From Aurantiochytrium sp. KH105 (lineage: Eukaryota > Sar > Bigyra > Thraustochytrida > Thraustochytriidae): DNA of 64,000 nucleotides. The translations under genes were made by a program, and so were the position numbers. The notes beneath the pieces were generated by a model. That model was given only the letters and a program-made list of their open reading frames with translations. It ran no database searches and was not told the DNA's origin. The stretch lies in the NCBI GenBank assembly GCA_003116975.1, contig BGKB01000147.1:1-64000 (forward strand). The letters run 5' to 3'. Shown here one piece after another: positions 1 through 9,425 of this stretch. Every line of letters begins with the position of its first letter. The first letter of the stretch is position 1.

Positions 1-582
1 CCGAATGCTGAACGTAGTTGCTGTGGCAGTTCTTGACTCTCGCTCCTCATTCGCAAGACAATTGTTGCTTCCTTGTTTCGTTTATGCAAGACCCAGCACC
101 TACGCAAAGCAGAGCTCTTCTGTTTGCGTCAATCTGACCAAACGCAACACAAACAAAAGAAGAAGAATTATTTGGCTGGTCAATTTCGCGGTTCAAGGAA
201 CATGTATCGTATGTTCAAGCTTCGTAAGCACAGTGGGCTCTCGTTAATTTCCCCTTCCGTCAATCAAGAAGAGTCTTTCGCTCCTATCAGGTTCCTACTT
301 CAGTTTTGGAATTGTTCGAGATAAGTCTTCCTGACTTGCTGGTGCAGACTTCGTTTCTGCACATTATTACCACGGTATTGAAAAAGAAAGGAAAATTGTC
401 TCTTGCGATGGAAATTGGAAAAGAATGACGCTAAGCTCGCAATCACGCGCCGCGGTGCACCCCAATAAGCCGAAAGCTGCGAGCAGATTCGGGTCGTGGT
501 GACAAGTTCTACATGCAGGAGGCCGCCGTCCTTCCAGGACCCAGGCCGTAAATATCGTGTTTACTTTAGTGCTGACAATAGC
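1..582. other. left-edge spacer without a recognisable gene
   Basis: No reading frame here looks like a protein. The first 17 bases resemble the sequence just right of tRNA-Asp copy 2 (8950-8966), sharing the 12-mer tgctgaacgtag, so another tRNA-Asp unit may lie just left of the window. The rest is A/T-richer than the spacers further right. Confidence 0.5.
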
Positions 583-687
583 CTAACTGTAAATGTATTG
601 TAAGTGGAAGGAAAATCTTTGGCCTGTGTGCAGCGCCGAGCCACGCTCAGGACAAAAGAGGTTTAGCCTTGCGCGCAGTGAGGTGCG

Positions 688-3333
688 ATGGAAGACCTCG
701 ACACGACGCGCGCGGGCAGCACTGCTGCCGGCACAAGCCGTAGCAGCGAAGGGGCACAGGGTCGTGCAAGTGCTGATGAGACGTGCGAAGATGCAACGAC
801 TCCTCAGAATGACTTCTACGAGACACTTGTGTCCAGGTACCAGGCCAAGGCGACGGAGCTGGCCGCATTAACAGCACATAATCAGCTGGCACGATTACAA
901 CGCTCATCGAGACTTCAGGACAATGAGAGCCTCAATCTCGCTGCGTCTTCCGCCAACCCAGTAGTACGGACGTCAGTTGGGGTCGGCAATCGGCATCCTT
1001 TTCCTGTGACCGCCAGTGCAATGTCTACAGAGTCAAACGCACAGCTCGTGTCACGAAACGCTGATTCGTCGGGGACATTGGCAAGTGCTCCTGCTCCATC
1101 CTCGCAGTCAAGTGCACAGCTTTTGTCTCGAAGCGCCCTATCCGCAGAGGCAGACCGGTCTTCCCCGCACAAGAGATGGGCAGAGGCGCTGCAAAGAAGC
1201 GCCGAGTCTGAGCTCAAGAAGCTCTTTCCCGGCATTCACCAAGTTTCTGCTATCATTAAAGAGTTTCTGTCGTGTGCATGCCAACTCACCGTCGTCACGA
1301 TCCGTAAAAAGCTCGATCAGGCCGAGCGTCTACTTAAGAACTGCTCAGTCCGGAAGTTCATCGCCTCGTACGCGAAAGTTGTGTACACGACCCAGCTGAG
1401 TTTAGCTGATCAGAGATTTCTCGAGGCCACAGTCAGGACAAATCTCAATTATATTGGCAATGCCACGGACGGCGGACGAAAGGGCGTTCTGGTGAGGGCC
1501 TTTGTTGGCGTGTACAGGGAGGATTTGGCGAACAACGCGAAGGCCTTCTCGACCTCATTATCAGCCAAAGGTCATGTGCATGAAGGTTTCTCTTTTGGAG
1601 AGGGTCCGCCTAGTACTCTTGTCCATTACCTCGTTGTAGCCCTGTTACTGTACGCTGTTCCACTTTTCACCCCCGATCCATCTGGGGAGGCTGGCATTGA
1701 GATCCACCCGGTCGTTGCACCTCAAGATCGAGATTTCCTGACCTGGATCCAGACGGTGCTGAAAGCTGCAGTCAAAGTGCCCCAACGTGAGCCCGCCCCA
1801 CAAATAAAATACGATAGTTACGAAATGGGTGACGTTGCTGCGCGAGTGGCAGAAGCTATTATCGACGAATCGGACCGTAGATGCGAAACCATCCGTATGA
1901 ATCTCCGCAATTCAGGGTGCGAGCGTGACACCAACACAGGAACGCATGCTCTTCGAGCGATAGACAAGACTTCAGTCTATGGCAAGATTGCCGAGGTGGT
2001 GAATGATCCTGAATACGTGATTGAACCCAGCTTCTCCCGACTTGAAGCCGGCGTGGATCCATCAAGGGCGCCAGAAACCAACGATCTGAAGCTCAACGAG
2101 TCTTCAGCAAGAGCATTGCTGAGTAAGATGAAAATGGATTTCCAAGCAGCAACACAGGTGGCAAGTTCTAGTGGATTCAATGACTCTAATCCTTTTTCGG
2201 ATGCAGCTTCTCGCGGGGCAACATTGAGAACCAAGTATGACGCGAAGGGTTCCCAGCCGGCCGATCGTCTAGAAAACCACTCTGACGACAGCGCTTCTGA
2301 CGATGATAATGTCGAACATGGTGGTCATGGTGGTGATAATGCAGACGCCGCAGAAATCGGTGTTGTCGAAAAAGGCCAGAACTTGCGCGAAACTTTGGCC
2401 CGAAAATGCGAGCTCCACGTCGATGCAGTACTGTATCTCAAGCTTCTTGCCAATGAAGATGACGGGCTTCTTAGCAGCATCCTGAGTACGAGCACCCTCG
2501 AACACTCAGAAAAGTGTCTTCAGGAGAATCAAATGCGAGGATCTGCACGGCACGCTTCGCAATCACAGGATAGCGACAATGAAGTTACGCACTCCAGGAA
2601 CTCAAGTGATGAGGCTCCTTCGAATTCTGACAATTCAGATGCGGAAATGCGTGCAACTCGTCCAAGTACGGCTCGAGAATCAGACAGCTCGTCAAACACA
2701 CCGAGGTCCGGAGCTGACGCCACTCGTCGTCGAGGAGGTAAGGATTCTTATTTTGCATCGTCGGGCGCATCAAGCAGCACACCAAGGGATGTCAGAACAT
2801 TTAGCCGTACGAAATTATCTCGCAAGCGAAGGAGAAAGGTTGCTGAAAAGCAGAATATTGTGGACTTGACGGGAAAAGCTGTATCAGACATCTTCAAAAA
2901 TGTCTTCATGACGGCGCATGATTCAGACATCAGAGCTGAAGCACTGAAGCAAGCGAAGATCAGTACAGAACGTCAAAGAAAAGCAGCGGAGCGAGAAGAT
3001 CGAATTGCGAAAGATGAGGAAGAACGTAAAAGAGAAGCAGCGGAGCGAGAAGATCGAATTGCGAAAGATGAGGCAGAACGTAAAAGAAAAGCAGCGGAGC
3101 GAGAAGAACAAATGGCCAAACTTGAGCAAGAGGTGAAGCGTCAAAAGCTGAAGCTAGAAGCTCAAGAGGTTAGGACTGCGAGGATTGCGAAATTGCGAGA
3201 GGAAATCATTGAAACAACCGCTCTCTTATCCGAATTATCACAAATCACTGAGGCAGAACGGTCAGTGATCGAGACAAGCTTGACACAACTCCGCACGGAT
3301 TTAATGTCGGCATTAAAAACGAAAGCAGATTAG
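688..3333 (+). CDS. large coiled-coil protein next to the Harbinger transposase (unrecognised)
   Basis: An 881-residue protein starting at the first ATG after a short spacer. I do not recognise a family. The N-terminal 160 residues are Ser/Ala-rich and low in complexity. A more globular, mostly helical part spans about 170-420. Then come acidic and Ser-rich linkers (about 530-720). A basic nuclear-localisation-like cluster (SRKRRRK, near 710-717) is followed by a long charged coiled coil to the C-terminus, with an imperfect repeat based on AEREDRIAKDE. Its stop overlaps the stop of the convergent transposase gene by 4 bases (3330-3333). Harbinger elements normally encode a Myb/SANT-like partner that carries the transposase to DNA; I see no Myb signature, so a partner role is inferred from position only. 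Confidence 0.65.
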   Translation: MEDLDTTRAGSTAAGTSRSSEGAQGRASADETCEDATTPQNDFYETLVSRYQAKATELAALTAHNQLARLQRSSRLQDNESLNLAASSANPVVRTSVGVGNRHPFPVTASAMSTESNAQLVSRNADSSGTLASAPAPSSQSSAQLLSRSALSAEADRSSPHKRWAEALQRSAESELKKLFPGIHQVSAIIKEFLSCACQLTVVTIRKKLDQAERLLKNCSVRKFIASYAKVVYTTQLSLADQRFLEATVRTNLNYIGNATDGGRKGVLVRAFVGVYREDLANNAKAFSTSLSAKGHVHEGFSFGEGPPSTLVHYLVVALLLYAVPLFTPDPSGEAGIEIHPVVAPQDRDFLTWIQTVLKAAVKVPQREPAPQIKYDSYEMGDVAARVAEAIIDESDRRCETIRMNLRNSGCERDTNTGTHALRAIDKTSVYGKIAEVVNDPEYVIEPSFSRLEAGVDPSRAPETNDLKLNESSARALLSKMKMDFQAATQVASSSGFNDSNPFSDAASRGATLRTKYDAKGSQPADRLENHSDDSASDDDNVEHGGHGGDNADAAEIGVVEKGQNLRETLARKCELHVDAVLYLKLLANEDDGLLSSILSTSTLEHSEKCLQENQMRGSARHASQSQDSDNEVTHSRNSSDEAPSNSDNSDAEMRATRPSTARESDSSSNTPRSGADATRRRGGKDSYFASSGASSSTPRDVRTFSRTKLSRKRRRKVAEKQNIVDLTGKAVSDIFKNVFMTAHDSDIRAEALKQAKISTERQRKAAEREDRIAKDEEERKREAAEREDRIAKDEAERKRKAAEREEQMAKLEQEVKRQKLKLEAQEVRTARIAKLREEIIETTALLSELSQITEAERSVIETSLTQLRTDLMSALKTKAD

Positions 3334-5108
3334 AGTGAGTTATTATTGGTATTCATCGGATCAGATGCCTCATCGATGCAATTCAGCCTTTGCCGTTTCC
3401 TTGCGCGGTCATCTCTTCGCTGCGTCGCCATTCTGTTGGAAGTTCTCCCGGGTTCTTGCTCTGATGCAAACTGAAATTGCCAATATTCCTTGAGTTGTCT
3501 CGTAAGATCTGCACGACGCGAGGCTGCCATGCTTTTTGATGGATCGTAATCTATGGCTCGCCCACCGCCGGTATCAATCTCAAAATTTGCACCCATCTCT
3601 TCGTTTGATGAAACAACAATTGTTGAGAAGTCTTGCACTTCGGCGCTGCCATTACTGCTTTGACCTTGTTGATACGAATCGCGCCGGTACACCGATTTCA
3701 CTTGGACATCCAAGTTCCGTCTCCGACAAAAGTTGTGAAGCAGGCAGCAAGCGCGAAAGATTCCTTGCGCAAATTGGACACACTTCGTTGGGATGTGGCG
3801 CAGAATTCGAAACCTATTTGTCAGTACACCAAAGGTAATTTCGATTCTGCACCGTAGCGATGATAGCTTCACGTTGAAAGAAATGTGCATGTTTGTCGGG
3901 GAAAGTAGTGAATAGGGAGTTAAAACCTGGTCTGTGCAAGCGTACGCATTGTCTGCTATGATATAATGCGAAGGACCAAGCACCTTTTTATCGTAGATTG
4001 CATGATACAATGCTGTGTCCTTGAAAGCGCTCGAGTCTGAGGTACTGCCGTAGAACCAGTCTGAGACGAATGTGAAGACGTGATCAGCGTCACACATGCA
4101 CTGGAAGGTCAGAGCATGATACCCTTTCCGGCTTCGGAAGCGACCGTGCTCAGGCACATCAGGCTTCAGCATGCGGATGACGATGCCGTCGAGAGCGCCA
4201 ACACACCCCTGCATGGTTCTGACTCCTTCATCATACTTGTACGTTCGTTTGTTGAAGCCCGTAGCAAGCTTCTGGAGCTTCTGAGGCGATGCAAAAGGAT
4301 TAGGATCGATGAATTGTTGCTCGTTGTCAAGAATGGCACGTACACCGAGTCGAGCCAGTTGCGGAACCGTGTCATGATGAAGGCCAAACTGATCAGCGAT
4401 ACAAATATTGGACTGGCCGCCAAGGTACATGAGGGTAACGGCAACGATTGTGCGAGGGCAACAAGCAACGATATCCGATCGTAGTGCCATTTCTGCCTTC
4501 CGCTGAAGAGAAGGATGGTTTCCGATGATGTGCATGAGCGCGTCGAAATCGGCGAGATCCATTCTAATCAGACGACGAAAAGCAAGATCTCGACCAACCG
4601 ATTCCCCGTGCCGTATGTGAACAAATTTCTCCCAGCCTGTTCGGGGCACACGCTTCAAAAAGTTGTAAATACGCGGTTGACCCAATAGCCGGCTTTTTCT
4701 TGCGCGAAGAGTCGCTGCCTTTCGAAAACGCTTGCAGCCTTCTGCCTCGATAGCTTGCTGCTCCAAGAGGCATGCTTTCAAATAGGTCACGAAGGCTGGC
4801 GAAGCCCACCACGGCTGGATAGTGAAGAGAGTTGCGAAAACGATCTCGAGCGCGATTTCACCCGGATATTGATATGCACGTATTTCTTTCCTGAAGTGCC
4901 TACACATTGCTCTGTGCTTTCTCTTTAGTATGTATGTGTTGAAGCACGGCTTCACAGAGTATGAGAATTGTAAAGCAGACAAGCGGAATTCAAACTCATT
5001 CCAAAACGGGCGAACGTCGTCGCTTTCTGTGTCCGAGTCAGACTCAGCGAGGGAAGATGCCACGCTCGACTCATCATCATCCGCCAAATCATCAGCGTCA
5101 TGCATCAT
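3330..5108 (-). CDS. PIF/Harbinger-type DDE transposase (DDE_Tnp_4 family)
   Basis: Read from the first in-frame ATG (5108; a second ATG follows at once) the protein has 592 residues; the frame stays open to 5291 but only with a GTG start. It should act in the nucleus, cutting and rejoining the ends of its own element. The catalytic triad can be read: D307 in GALDGIVI, D386 in IIADNAYA, and E423 in RCRIEITFGVL, 36 residues after the second Asp. YGSTSDSSAF between the first two Asp residues fits the conserved GS-SD block of this family. The N-terminal acidic stretch (ADDLADDDES) and a helix-rich region before the catalytic core probably contact DNA or the partner protein. No stop or frameshift interrupts the frame, so the gene looks intact. 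It converges on the coiled-coil gene and lies just downstream of 5476-7014. Confidence 0.88.
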   Translation of the reverse strand: MMHDADDLADDDESSVASSLAESDSDTESDDVRPFWNEFEFRLSALQFSYSVKPCFNTYILKRKHRAMCRHFRKEIRAYQYPGEIALEIVFATLFTIQPWWASPAFVTYLKACLLEQQAIEAEGCKRFRKAATLRARKSRLLGQPRIYNFLKRVPRTGWEKFVHIRHGESVGRDLAFRRLIRMDLADFDALMHIIGNHPSLQRKAEMALRSDIVACCPRTIVAVTLMYLGGQSNICIADQFGLHHDTVPQLARLGVRAILDNEQQFIDPNPFASPQKLQKLATGFNKRTYKYDEGVRTMQGCVGALDGIVIRMLKPDVPEHGRFRSRKGYHALTFQCMCDADHVFTFVSDWFYGSTSDSSAFKDTALYHAIYDKKVLGPSHYIIADNAYACTDQVLTPYSLLSPTNMHISFNVKLSSLRCRIEITFGVLTNRFRILRHIPTKCVQFAQGIFRACCLLHNFCRRRNLDVQVKSVYRRDSYQQGQSSNGSAEVQDFSTIVVSSNEEMGANFEIDTGGGRAIDYDPSKSMAASRRADLTRQLKEYWQFQFASEQEPGRTSNRMATQRRDDRARKRQRLNCIDEASDPMNTNNNSL

Positions 5109-5475
5109 CGTGAATCGATGCCGCGAAAGAAGATCTTCCCTCGCGAGAGCTTCGCATGCAAGAGCGAGGTGACAGCGAGAATGAGCTAACTCAAGCTGGC
5201 CCTTGGCGCCAAGTCCTGACAGTGAGTCCAGCGCAACAAAGTACGTATGCTGGTGTGCACCTCGTCTCACGCACTGTCGCGCCTCACGCACAGTCGCGTC
5301 GCACGCTCAGGATGGTGTGTCGCGGCAGCAGCAACCACCAACCCGAGACGAAAGGTCATTGCAGCACCTGCTGCTGCTCTTGGGAAAAATCGATTGATTG
5401 GGAAAAAGCCAAGCGCAACGCAAAATAAAAATAGAACAAAACAAAGACCCAACTTTCGGAAAGAAGCGAAACAGA

Positions 5476-7014
5476 CTATTCTTTAAAAGTCTTTTTAAGC
5501 CTGAAACCTTTGACTGGTGACCCGGGGTACCACATTCTGATTGCAAGCTCGACACATATCGGGAGGTTGCCGGATCGCATTCTCCATCGTTCTTCTCTGG
5601 CGTACAGGACATAAGCATTGTGCCGCTGAGACGCCCAAAGTGAGTAATATTTCTCCGTCTCACCGCCAGGTATCGAAGAGATAGGCCGATCATCGAAATG
5701 AGTGCTCGGTATTGTCGTTTCCCCTGAAAGTGGGCCTTTTGCCACAAGTTGATCAGGCTCAGCATCGCCGCTGGCGAGAGACGCATCGTCATTCTCAGAG
5801 TCATGAGAGTCATCGTCGTCACTATCGAGCACCGCGCCAGTCACTTGGTAGTCGCCATACCCTCGCTGAGCAGCACGATGCTTTTGCGCAGTGGTCTTCT
5901 TTCGTGCAACGCGACATTCTGCTATCATAGCAATGGGGTAGGCCGGAACTTTACCCAAGGGGGGCGTCCGCAACAGAGGAAGGCATGGCATTTTCCCGCA
6001 AGAGGGGCATGTGCCGTTTTTGTTTGACAACTCCAGTCGCCTTCTCCAAAAAACGCGACCATCTTGACTCGGATCCCGCCTGCCGGGAAGGAGAGGTCGC
6101 ACGGACTTCAGGTAAAGACCAGTTTGCAGCGCAATCGCAGGCTCGGGTGAGTCACTGTCGTGTTGCATGATTGCGAGGTGAAGAAACCATGCGGCAAACC
6201 GACGACGTGCTGCTGGCGTACCACTTTGCCAGAAGCCGAGGTACTCACTCTTCTGAATATCGGCTGCAGGGGCCTCAAAGCATGCTGCGACCTCCATCGC
6301 CTCGGTGAGGGAAGGCAGCACAATTCCACAACGATTGCCTTCAGCGAAGCAGAGGCGGAGGCCATGAGCTTCGATGCCAGAACAGACAGTGAGAAGCCAA
6401 TCTGGATCACCATGATACAACATCTTCGCTGGGCTTCCAATGACGTCTTTTACACTGTCGCCGAGCTGATCGAGTTCGGCGCGAGTGCAGAATTGTTTGG
6501 TGGTCTCAAGGAATCGATTTCCTGGCAGCCTGTGCACTTCATCTGTGCGAGTTAGGGACAACACTGCACCTTGCTCAATTCTTTCAGGATTTCGACAATC
6601 GGAAACGAGTTGATCGGGCACTTGACTCCTCTCTGTAGGTTGGGCCGTATCAGGGCCCAGCACAGGGGAGTCATTCTGAATCCCCAAGTGCGGCGTCAGT
6701 CCGCTTGCAGCTGTAATGAGCCGCTCCGTGGGAGCTTGTTCATGTGGATCACTGGCAGGTTGGTCCTCCTTGTCCGCATCTTGCTCAAGACTTTTAAAAA
6801 GGCGCTCAAGGAAGGATAAAGCTCGCACTGGAGGAACTGCAGCTGCGATCTTTCGTACGTGCAAAGGAGCGTGGCGCACGCAAACCTGCAGATCTTCATA
6901 GTATTCGTTCAACGACGGAGCACGCCCACGCTTTGTCGCAGCATCTTGCTGTGTTGTCTCTTCCGGGCTCTCAGTCTCAGCATGTTGCGCTGGCTCATCC
7001 TGGGTAGAGTCCAT
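5476..7014 (-). CDS. unrecognised third protein of the transposon-like cassette
   Basis: A 512-residue protein from the ATG at 7014; upstream codons to 7059 are open but start with GTG, so the ATG is preferred. No family recognised. What can be seen: an acidic, Gln/Thr-rich first 40 residues, a mixed helical middle, a small cysteine cluster (CPSCGKMPC) that could bind a metal, then a basic stretch (RVARKKTTAQKHRAAQR), a strongly acidic run with alternating Asp and Ser (SDDDDSHDSENDDAS), and a Trp/Arg-rich C-terminus. It has the same orientation as the transposase and lies 370 bases upstream of it. Position and the shared lower GC suggest it belongs to the same element, perhaps as an accessory or DNA-binding factor, but this is inference. 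Confidence 0.6.
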   Translation of the reverse strand: MDSTQDEPAQHAETESPEETTQQDAATKRGRAPSLNEYYEDLQVCVRHAPLHVRKIAAAVPPVRALSFLERLFKSLEQDADKEDQPASDPHEQAPTERLITAASGLTPHLGIQNDSPVLGPDTAQPTERSQVPDQLVSDCRNPERIEQGAVLSLTRTDEVHRLPGNRFLETTKQFCTRAELDQLGDSVKDVIGSPAKMLYHGDPDWLLTVCSGIEAHGLRLCFAEGNRCGIVLPSLTEAMEVAACFEAPAADIQKSEYLGFWQSGTPAARRRFAAWFLHLAIMQHDSDSPEPAIALQTGLYLKSVRPLLPGRRDPSQDGRVFWRRRLELSNKNGTCPSCGKMPCLPLLRTPPLGKVPAYPIAMIAECRVARKKTTAQKHRAAQRGYGDYQVTGAVLDSDDDDSHDSENDDASLASGDAEPDQLVAKGPLSGETTIPSTHFDDRPISSIPGGETEKYYSLWASQRHNAYVLYAREERWRMRSGNLPICVELAIRMWYPGSPVKGFRLKKTFKE

Positions 7015-7426
7015 CAGGCCACAAGCGCACACGTAGCGCACGCGCTCGTCGTAGCGCACGCCCAGTCGAGCGTGAGCGCAACACTCTTCTGGTGCGGCGC
7101 TCCGCTCACGTGTGCAGTCTTGTGGCTTAGATAGCCTTTTACAGTTAGCTCATCTTGGAGAGGGTTTTCTTCTTTTTTTTGAAGGTATCTGCGCAGAGTC
7201 AGGTAGCCTAGCTTTGGAAACCTTTAGGTGTGGCGAATGCAAGGGTTGTTGACACCAAGGACGGAAAAACCCCGTTCAGCAGCTTTGTCGGACCTCTGGG
7301 GCCCTTTTGCCGACCCCTTACGGCGATCTTGGAGAGGGGTGCCGACGAACTTCGGGCGAACGGAGACTCTGTAGTGGCATCAGCAGAGCCTTCGAAAAAA
7401 AAAAAAGACATGAAGGCAAAAAAGAA

Positions 7427-7498
7427 TTCCGAAACCGGAAATCGAACCCGGATCACCCGCGTGACAGGGGGGTATACTGGCCGTTATACTATCTCGGA
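7427..7498 (-). tRNA. tRNA-Asp(GTC), copy 1, diverged
   Basis: A 72-base cloverleaf without intron and with A as discriminator. The 7-bp acceptor stem pairs with one G-U. The anticodon loop is CTGTCAC (anticodon GTC). Two changes separate it from copies 2 and 3. One T-stem C became T, leaving a G-U pair. One anticodon-stem base puts C opposite C, breaking a pair. A run of Ts follows within a few bases on the minus strand, as Pol III needs. Expression is possible, but the stem mismatch suggests a decaying copy. Confidence 0.85.
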
Positions 7499-8146
7499 AA
7501 GAGCGCAAATGGTAGCGCTCCGAACTGGTGCTCATCACCATTGGTCCGAATCTGGTTTTCTCGAGCGATTCGGCGCTCATTGGCCTAGGACTGAGAGTGC
7601 AGACGTCACAATTTGCCTCACTGTCAAGCAAGCCCAACATTTCTCAACAACGGCCGACGGCCAATTGGTTTTACCCAGCGCGACGTGAGAATCATCGAAG
7701 CCAGAGATCCGACGAATGAGACATGAGCCTCTTGAAACTGGAAGTCCCCGAATGTTTGTTGGATTTGCCTGCACGTGCGAGGAGAAAGTGGGGCCTGTTA
7801 GTTAGTGTGGCAGCATAATCGAAGATGTTGTGATAGCAAAGCTGAAGACAAGGTCTCGTTTCGAGTGCTGGGAGAGAATCATTTCGAGCGCTGAAAAACA
7901 AACATTTCGGCATTTGCAAATACACGTCCTCCGATCATCCATCTTTTATGCAGAATTCTCGCAAATTGCAGGCTCTGATGCTGCTGGTGAAGGGAAGATA
8001 GAGTGAAAGGTAAGCCGCCGCATTGCTGATCGATTGGCACTGGCTGTGGCTTGCAAGTTTCACCGCCAGTCTGATCGCCTGGCTACCACTACTCCGAGCC
8101 CATTTCTTACGCCGTCAATGAGAAGAGAGAGCATACGTGTGCGACC
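7499..8146. other. spacer between tRNA-Asp copy 1 and the TIR frame
   Basis: The first 50 or so bases (gaaagagcgcaaat...) are the conserved 5' flank that recurs beside copies 2 and 3. The remainder has no convincing gene. The TIR frame is open upstream from about 8070 but has no ATG. Confidence 0.5.
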
Positions 8147-8695
8147 GTGAAAAGATGCCAGCAAAGCAGCAGCAGCGAGGTATCTTGCAAGCCAGGCAAG
8201 CCAGTCCACGTTTCCATGGCCTACGCTTCGACGAATGATGGCTCGGTGCGTGCGAACGTCAAGGCGGTGGCTGCCACACTTGGGGCCCATGGTTTTCGCT
8301 GCTGGCTTGAAGACGGCCAATCTGATGTGAAAGCTCTTGATTCACTTGCAGATGGCATTGAGCGATCTAGGGTAATCGGGTCCTTTATCGCTCGGGGCTA
8401 CACGAAAGAGTTTGGCAAGGCCAGAGCAGCGCTCGATCACCGCCGAGATGAGGTTTCTTATGCTCGAGACGTTTTTTTCAGTGCACTTGAGCATGCGAAA
8501 TCCGCGAACACTAGACTTTGCGTGATGGATGAAGATGTGGACTGTAGCAAACTTCTTAGACCAATGCGGAGCAGCAACACAACACATGTGTCCATGCTTC
8601 GTGGAGGCGAACCGGACGAGGTAGACACACTCGAGGCGGCAATACAGACAGTCCTTGTTGTGCAAGAAGAAGCGACCAAAAACATCTTGCAATAG
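8147..8695 (+). CDS. small TIR-domain protein, 5' end uncertain
   Basis: The frame encodes about 182 residues resembling a Toll/interleukin-1 receptor (TIR) domain. A first beta strand and loop (VHVSMAYASTNDGS) leads to a helix ending in LGAHG. A strand follows (FRCWLED), then a helix (DSLADGIERSR), a strand (VIGSFIARGYTKEF) and a helix region with A-L-D-H-R-R-D-E. TIR domains mediate signalling interactions or, with a catalytic Glu, cleave NAD. At the usual Glu position before the ADGIERS helix I see Leu-Asp, so NADase activity is doubtful. The only in-frame ATG (8216) falls inside the first strand and the upstream frame is open without ATG, so a 5' exon may be missed or the N-terminus lost. 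It lies between tRNA-Asp copies 1 and 2. Family confidence is moderate. Confidence 0.55.
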   Translation: MKRCQQSSSSEVSCKPGKPVHVSMAYASTNDGSVRANVKAVAATLGAHGFRCWLEDGQSDVKALDSLADGIERSRVIGSFIARGYTKEFGKARAALDHRRDEVSYARDVFFSALEHAKSANTRLCVMDEDVDCSKLLRPMRSSNTTHVSMLRGGEPDEVDTLEAAIQTVLVVQEEATKNILQ

Positions 8696-8830
8696 AAAGA
8701 TTGATTTTCGTAAAACAGGTGCAGGGTGGTGGGGGGGAGGGAAGGGGGCCACTTGGTCAATGTCAGGAGTCAGATTGTTGCAGGGGTGATGTATTATTGG
8801 AAGTTCGCAAAAACGAAAAGCAAAAAAATA

Positions 8831-8902
8831 TTCCGAAACCGGGAATCGAACCCGGATCACCCGCGTGACAGGCGGGTATACTGGCCGTTATACTATCTCG
8901 GA
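8831..8902 (-). tRNA. tRNA-Asp(GTC), copy 2
   Basis: Canonical 72-base tRNA without intron: acceptor TCCGAGA pairs with TTTCGGA, anticodon arm CCCGC-CTGTCAC-GCGGG (anticodon GTC), T arm CCGGG-TTCGATT-CCCGG. A T-run terminator follows at once on the minus strand (aaaaaaa at 8822-8828 on plus). All stems pair, so it should be functional. Its 5' flank continues into tgctgaacgtag, also seen at the left edge of the window. Confidence 0.96.
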
Positions 8903-9353
8903 AAGAGCGCAAATCGTAGCGCTCCGAATTGGTGCTCATCACCATTGGTCCGATTGCTGAACGTAGACGATGCGGCGGTCCACCTGCCTCGTTGGCAAAT
9001 CGAACACATCGAGCGCGCCACTCAATTTGACCGCAAAATCGAGCCCAAATTCCGCGCAATCGTTTTCACTGCTTGCTTGTTGGTCATTGTTGGTGAGCTT
9101 GCTGCTTTTTGTGGGTGGCGATGACTTGTCGTGAACTTGTAAAAAAAAAAGAAGAGTATTAGGTGTCTCGTGGGAGGGCGACGTCAAAAATTCGCCGAAT
9201 TTCACGCGCGGATTCTTTCTCTGATACCTCAAAGATAGCCCTANATCTCTCGACACCGCTTTCATCCACCATTGCATCTGCAGCACTCGCAACGCTATCC
9301 TATTTTTTCCCCGCCCCCCCAAAAAGATGAAAATGTGAAAAAAAAAAAGAATA
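8903..9353. other. spacer between tRNA-Asp copies 2 and 3
   Basis: No convincing gene; it holds the shared tRNA 5' flank, a poly-A stretch near 9140 and the N at 9244. The last 109 bases belong to the 160-bp direct repeat described separately. Confidence 0.5.
9244..9244. other. single N, probable assembly gap or unresolved join
   Basis: The N falls exactly one base before the 160-bp sequence that recurs at 10077-10236, so it probably marks a join at a repeat rather than one unknown base. Confidence 0.7.
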
Positions 9354-9404
9354 TTCCGAAACCGGGAATCGAACCCGGATCACCCGCGTGACAGGCGGGT
9401 ATAC
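9245..9404 (+). repeat. 160-bp direct repeat, copy 1 (includes most of tRNA-Asp copy 3)
   Basis: Identical by eye to 10077-10236 with constant offset 832 and no indels. It covers about 110 bases of unique-looking sequence with a C-run and A-run, plus the first 51 bases of a tRNA-Asp copy. Both copies touch an N. Confidence 0.9.
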
Positions 9405-9425
9405 TGGCCGTTATACTATCTCGGA
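9354..9425 (-). tRNA. tRNA-Asp(GTC), copy 3
   Basis: The same 72-base tRNA as copy 2, with all stems paired and anticodon GTC. A ten-base T run (minus strand) follows a few bases after the 3' end. The 5' flank differs slightly (gagctcgaatgctccgg) from copies 1 and 2. Should be functional. Confidence 0.95.

Larger units (their letters stand above)
583..7148. mobile_element. candidate PIF/Harbinger-type DNA transposon carrying three genes
   Basis: Three reading frames (688-3333 plus, 3330-5108 minus, 5476-7014 minus) sit close together, the first two overlapping tail to tail by 4 bases, and the middle one is a clear Harbinger-type DDE transposase. An 11-bp inverted match lies just outside the outer genes: ctaactgtaaa at 583-593 and tttacagttag at 7138-7148. 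Harbinger elements usually have a transposase plus a second DNA-binding protein and terminal inverted repeats flanked by 3-bp TWA duplications. Here TAA sits inside the left repeat and TTA inside the right one, which is not a direct duplication, so the exact ends are unproven. Base composition is lower in GC than the neighbours. The presence of an element is likely; its borders are a guess. Confidence 0.4.
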
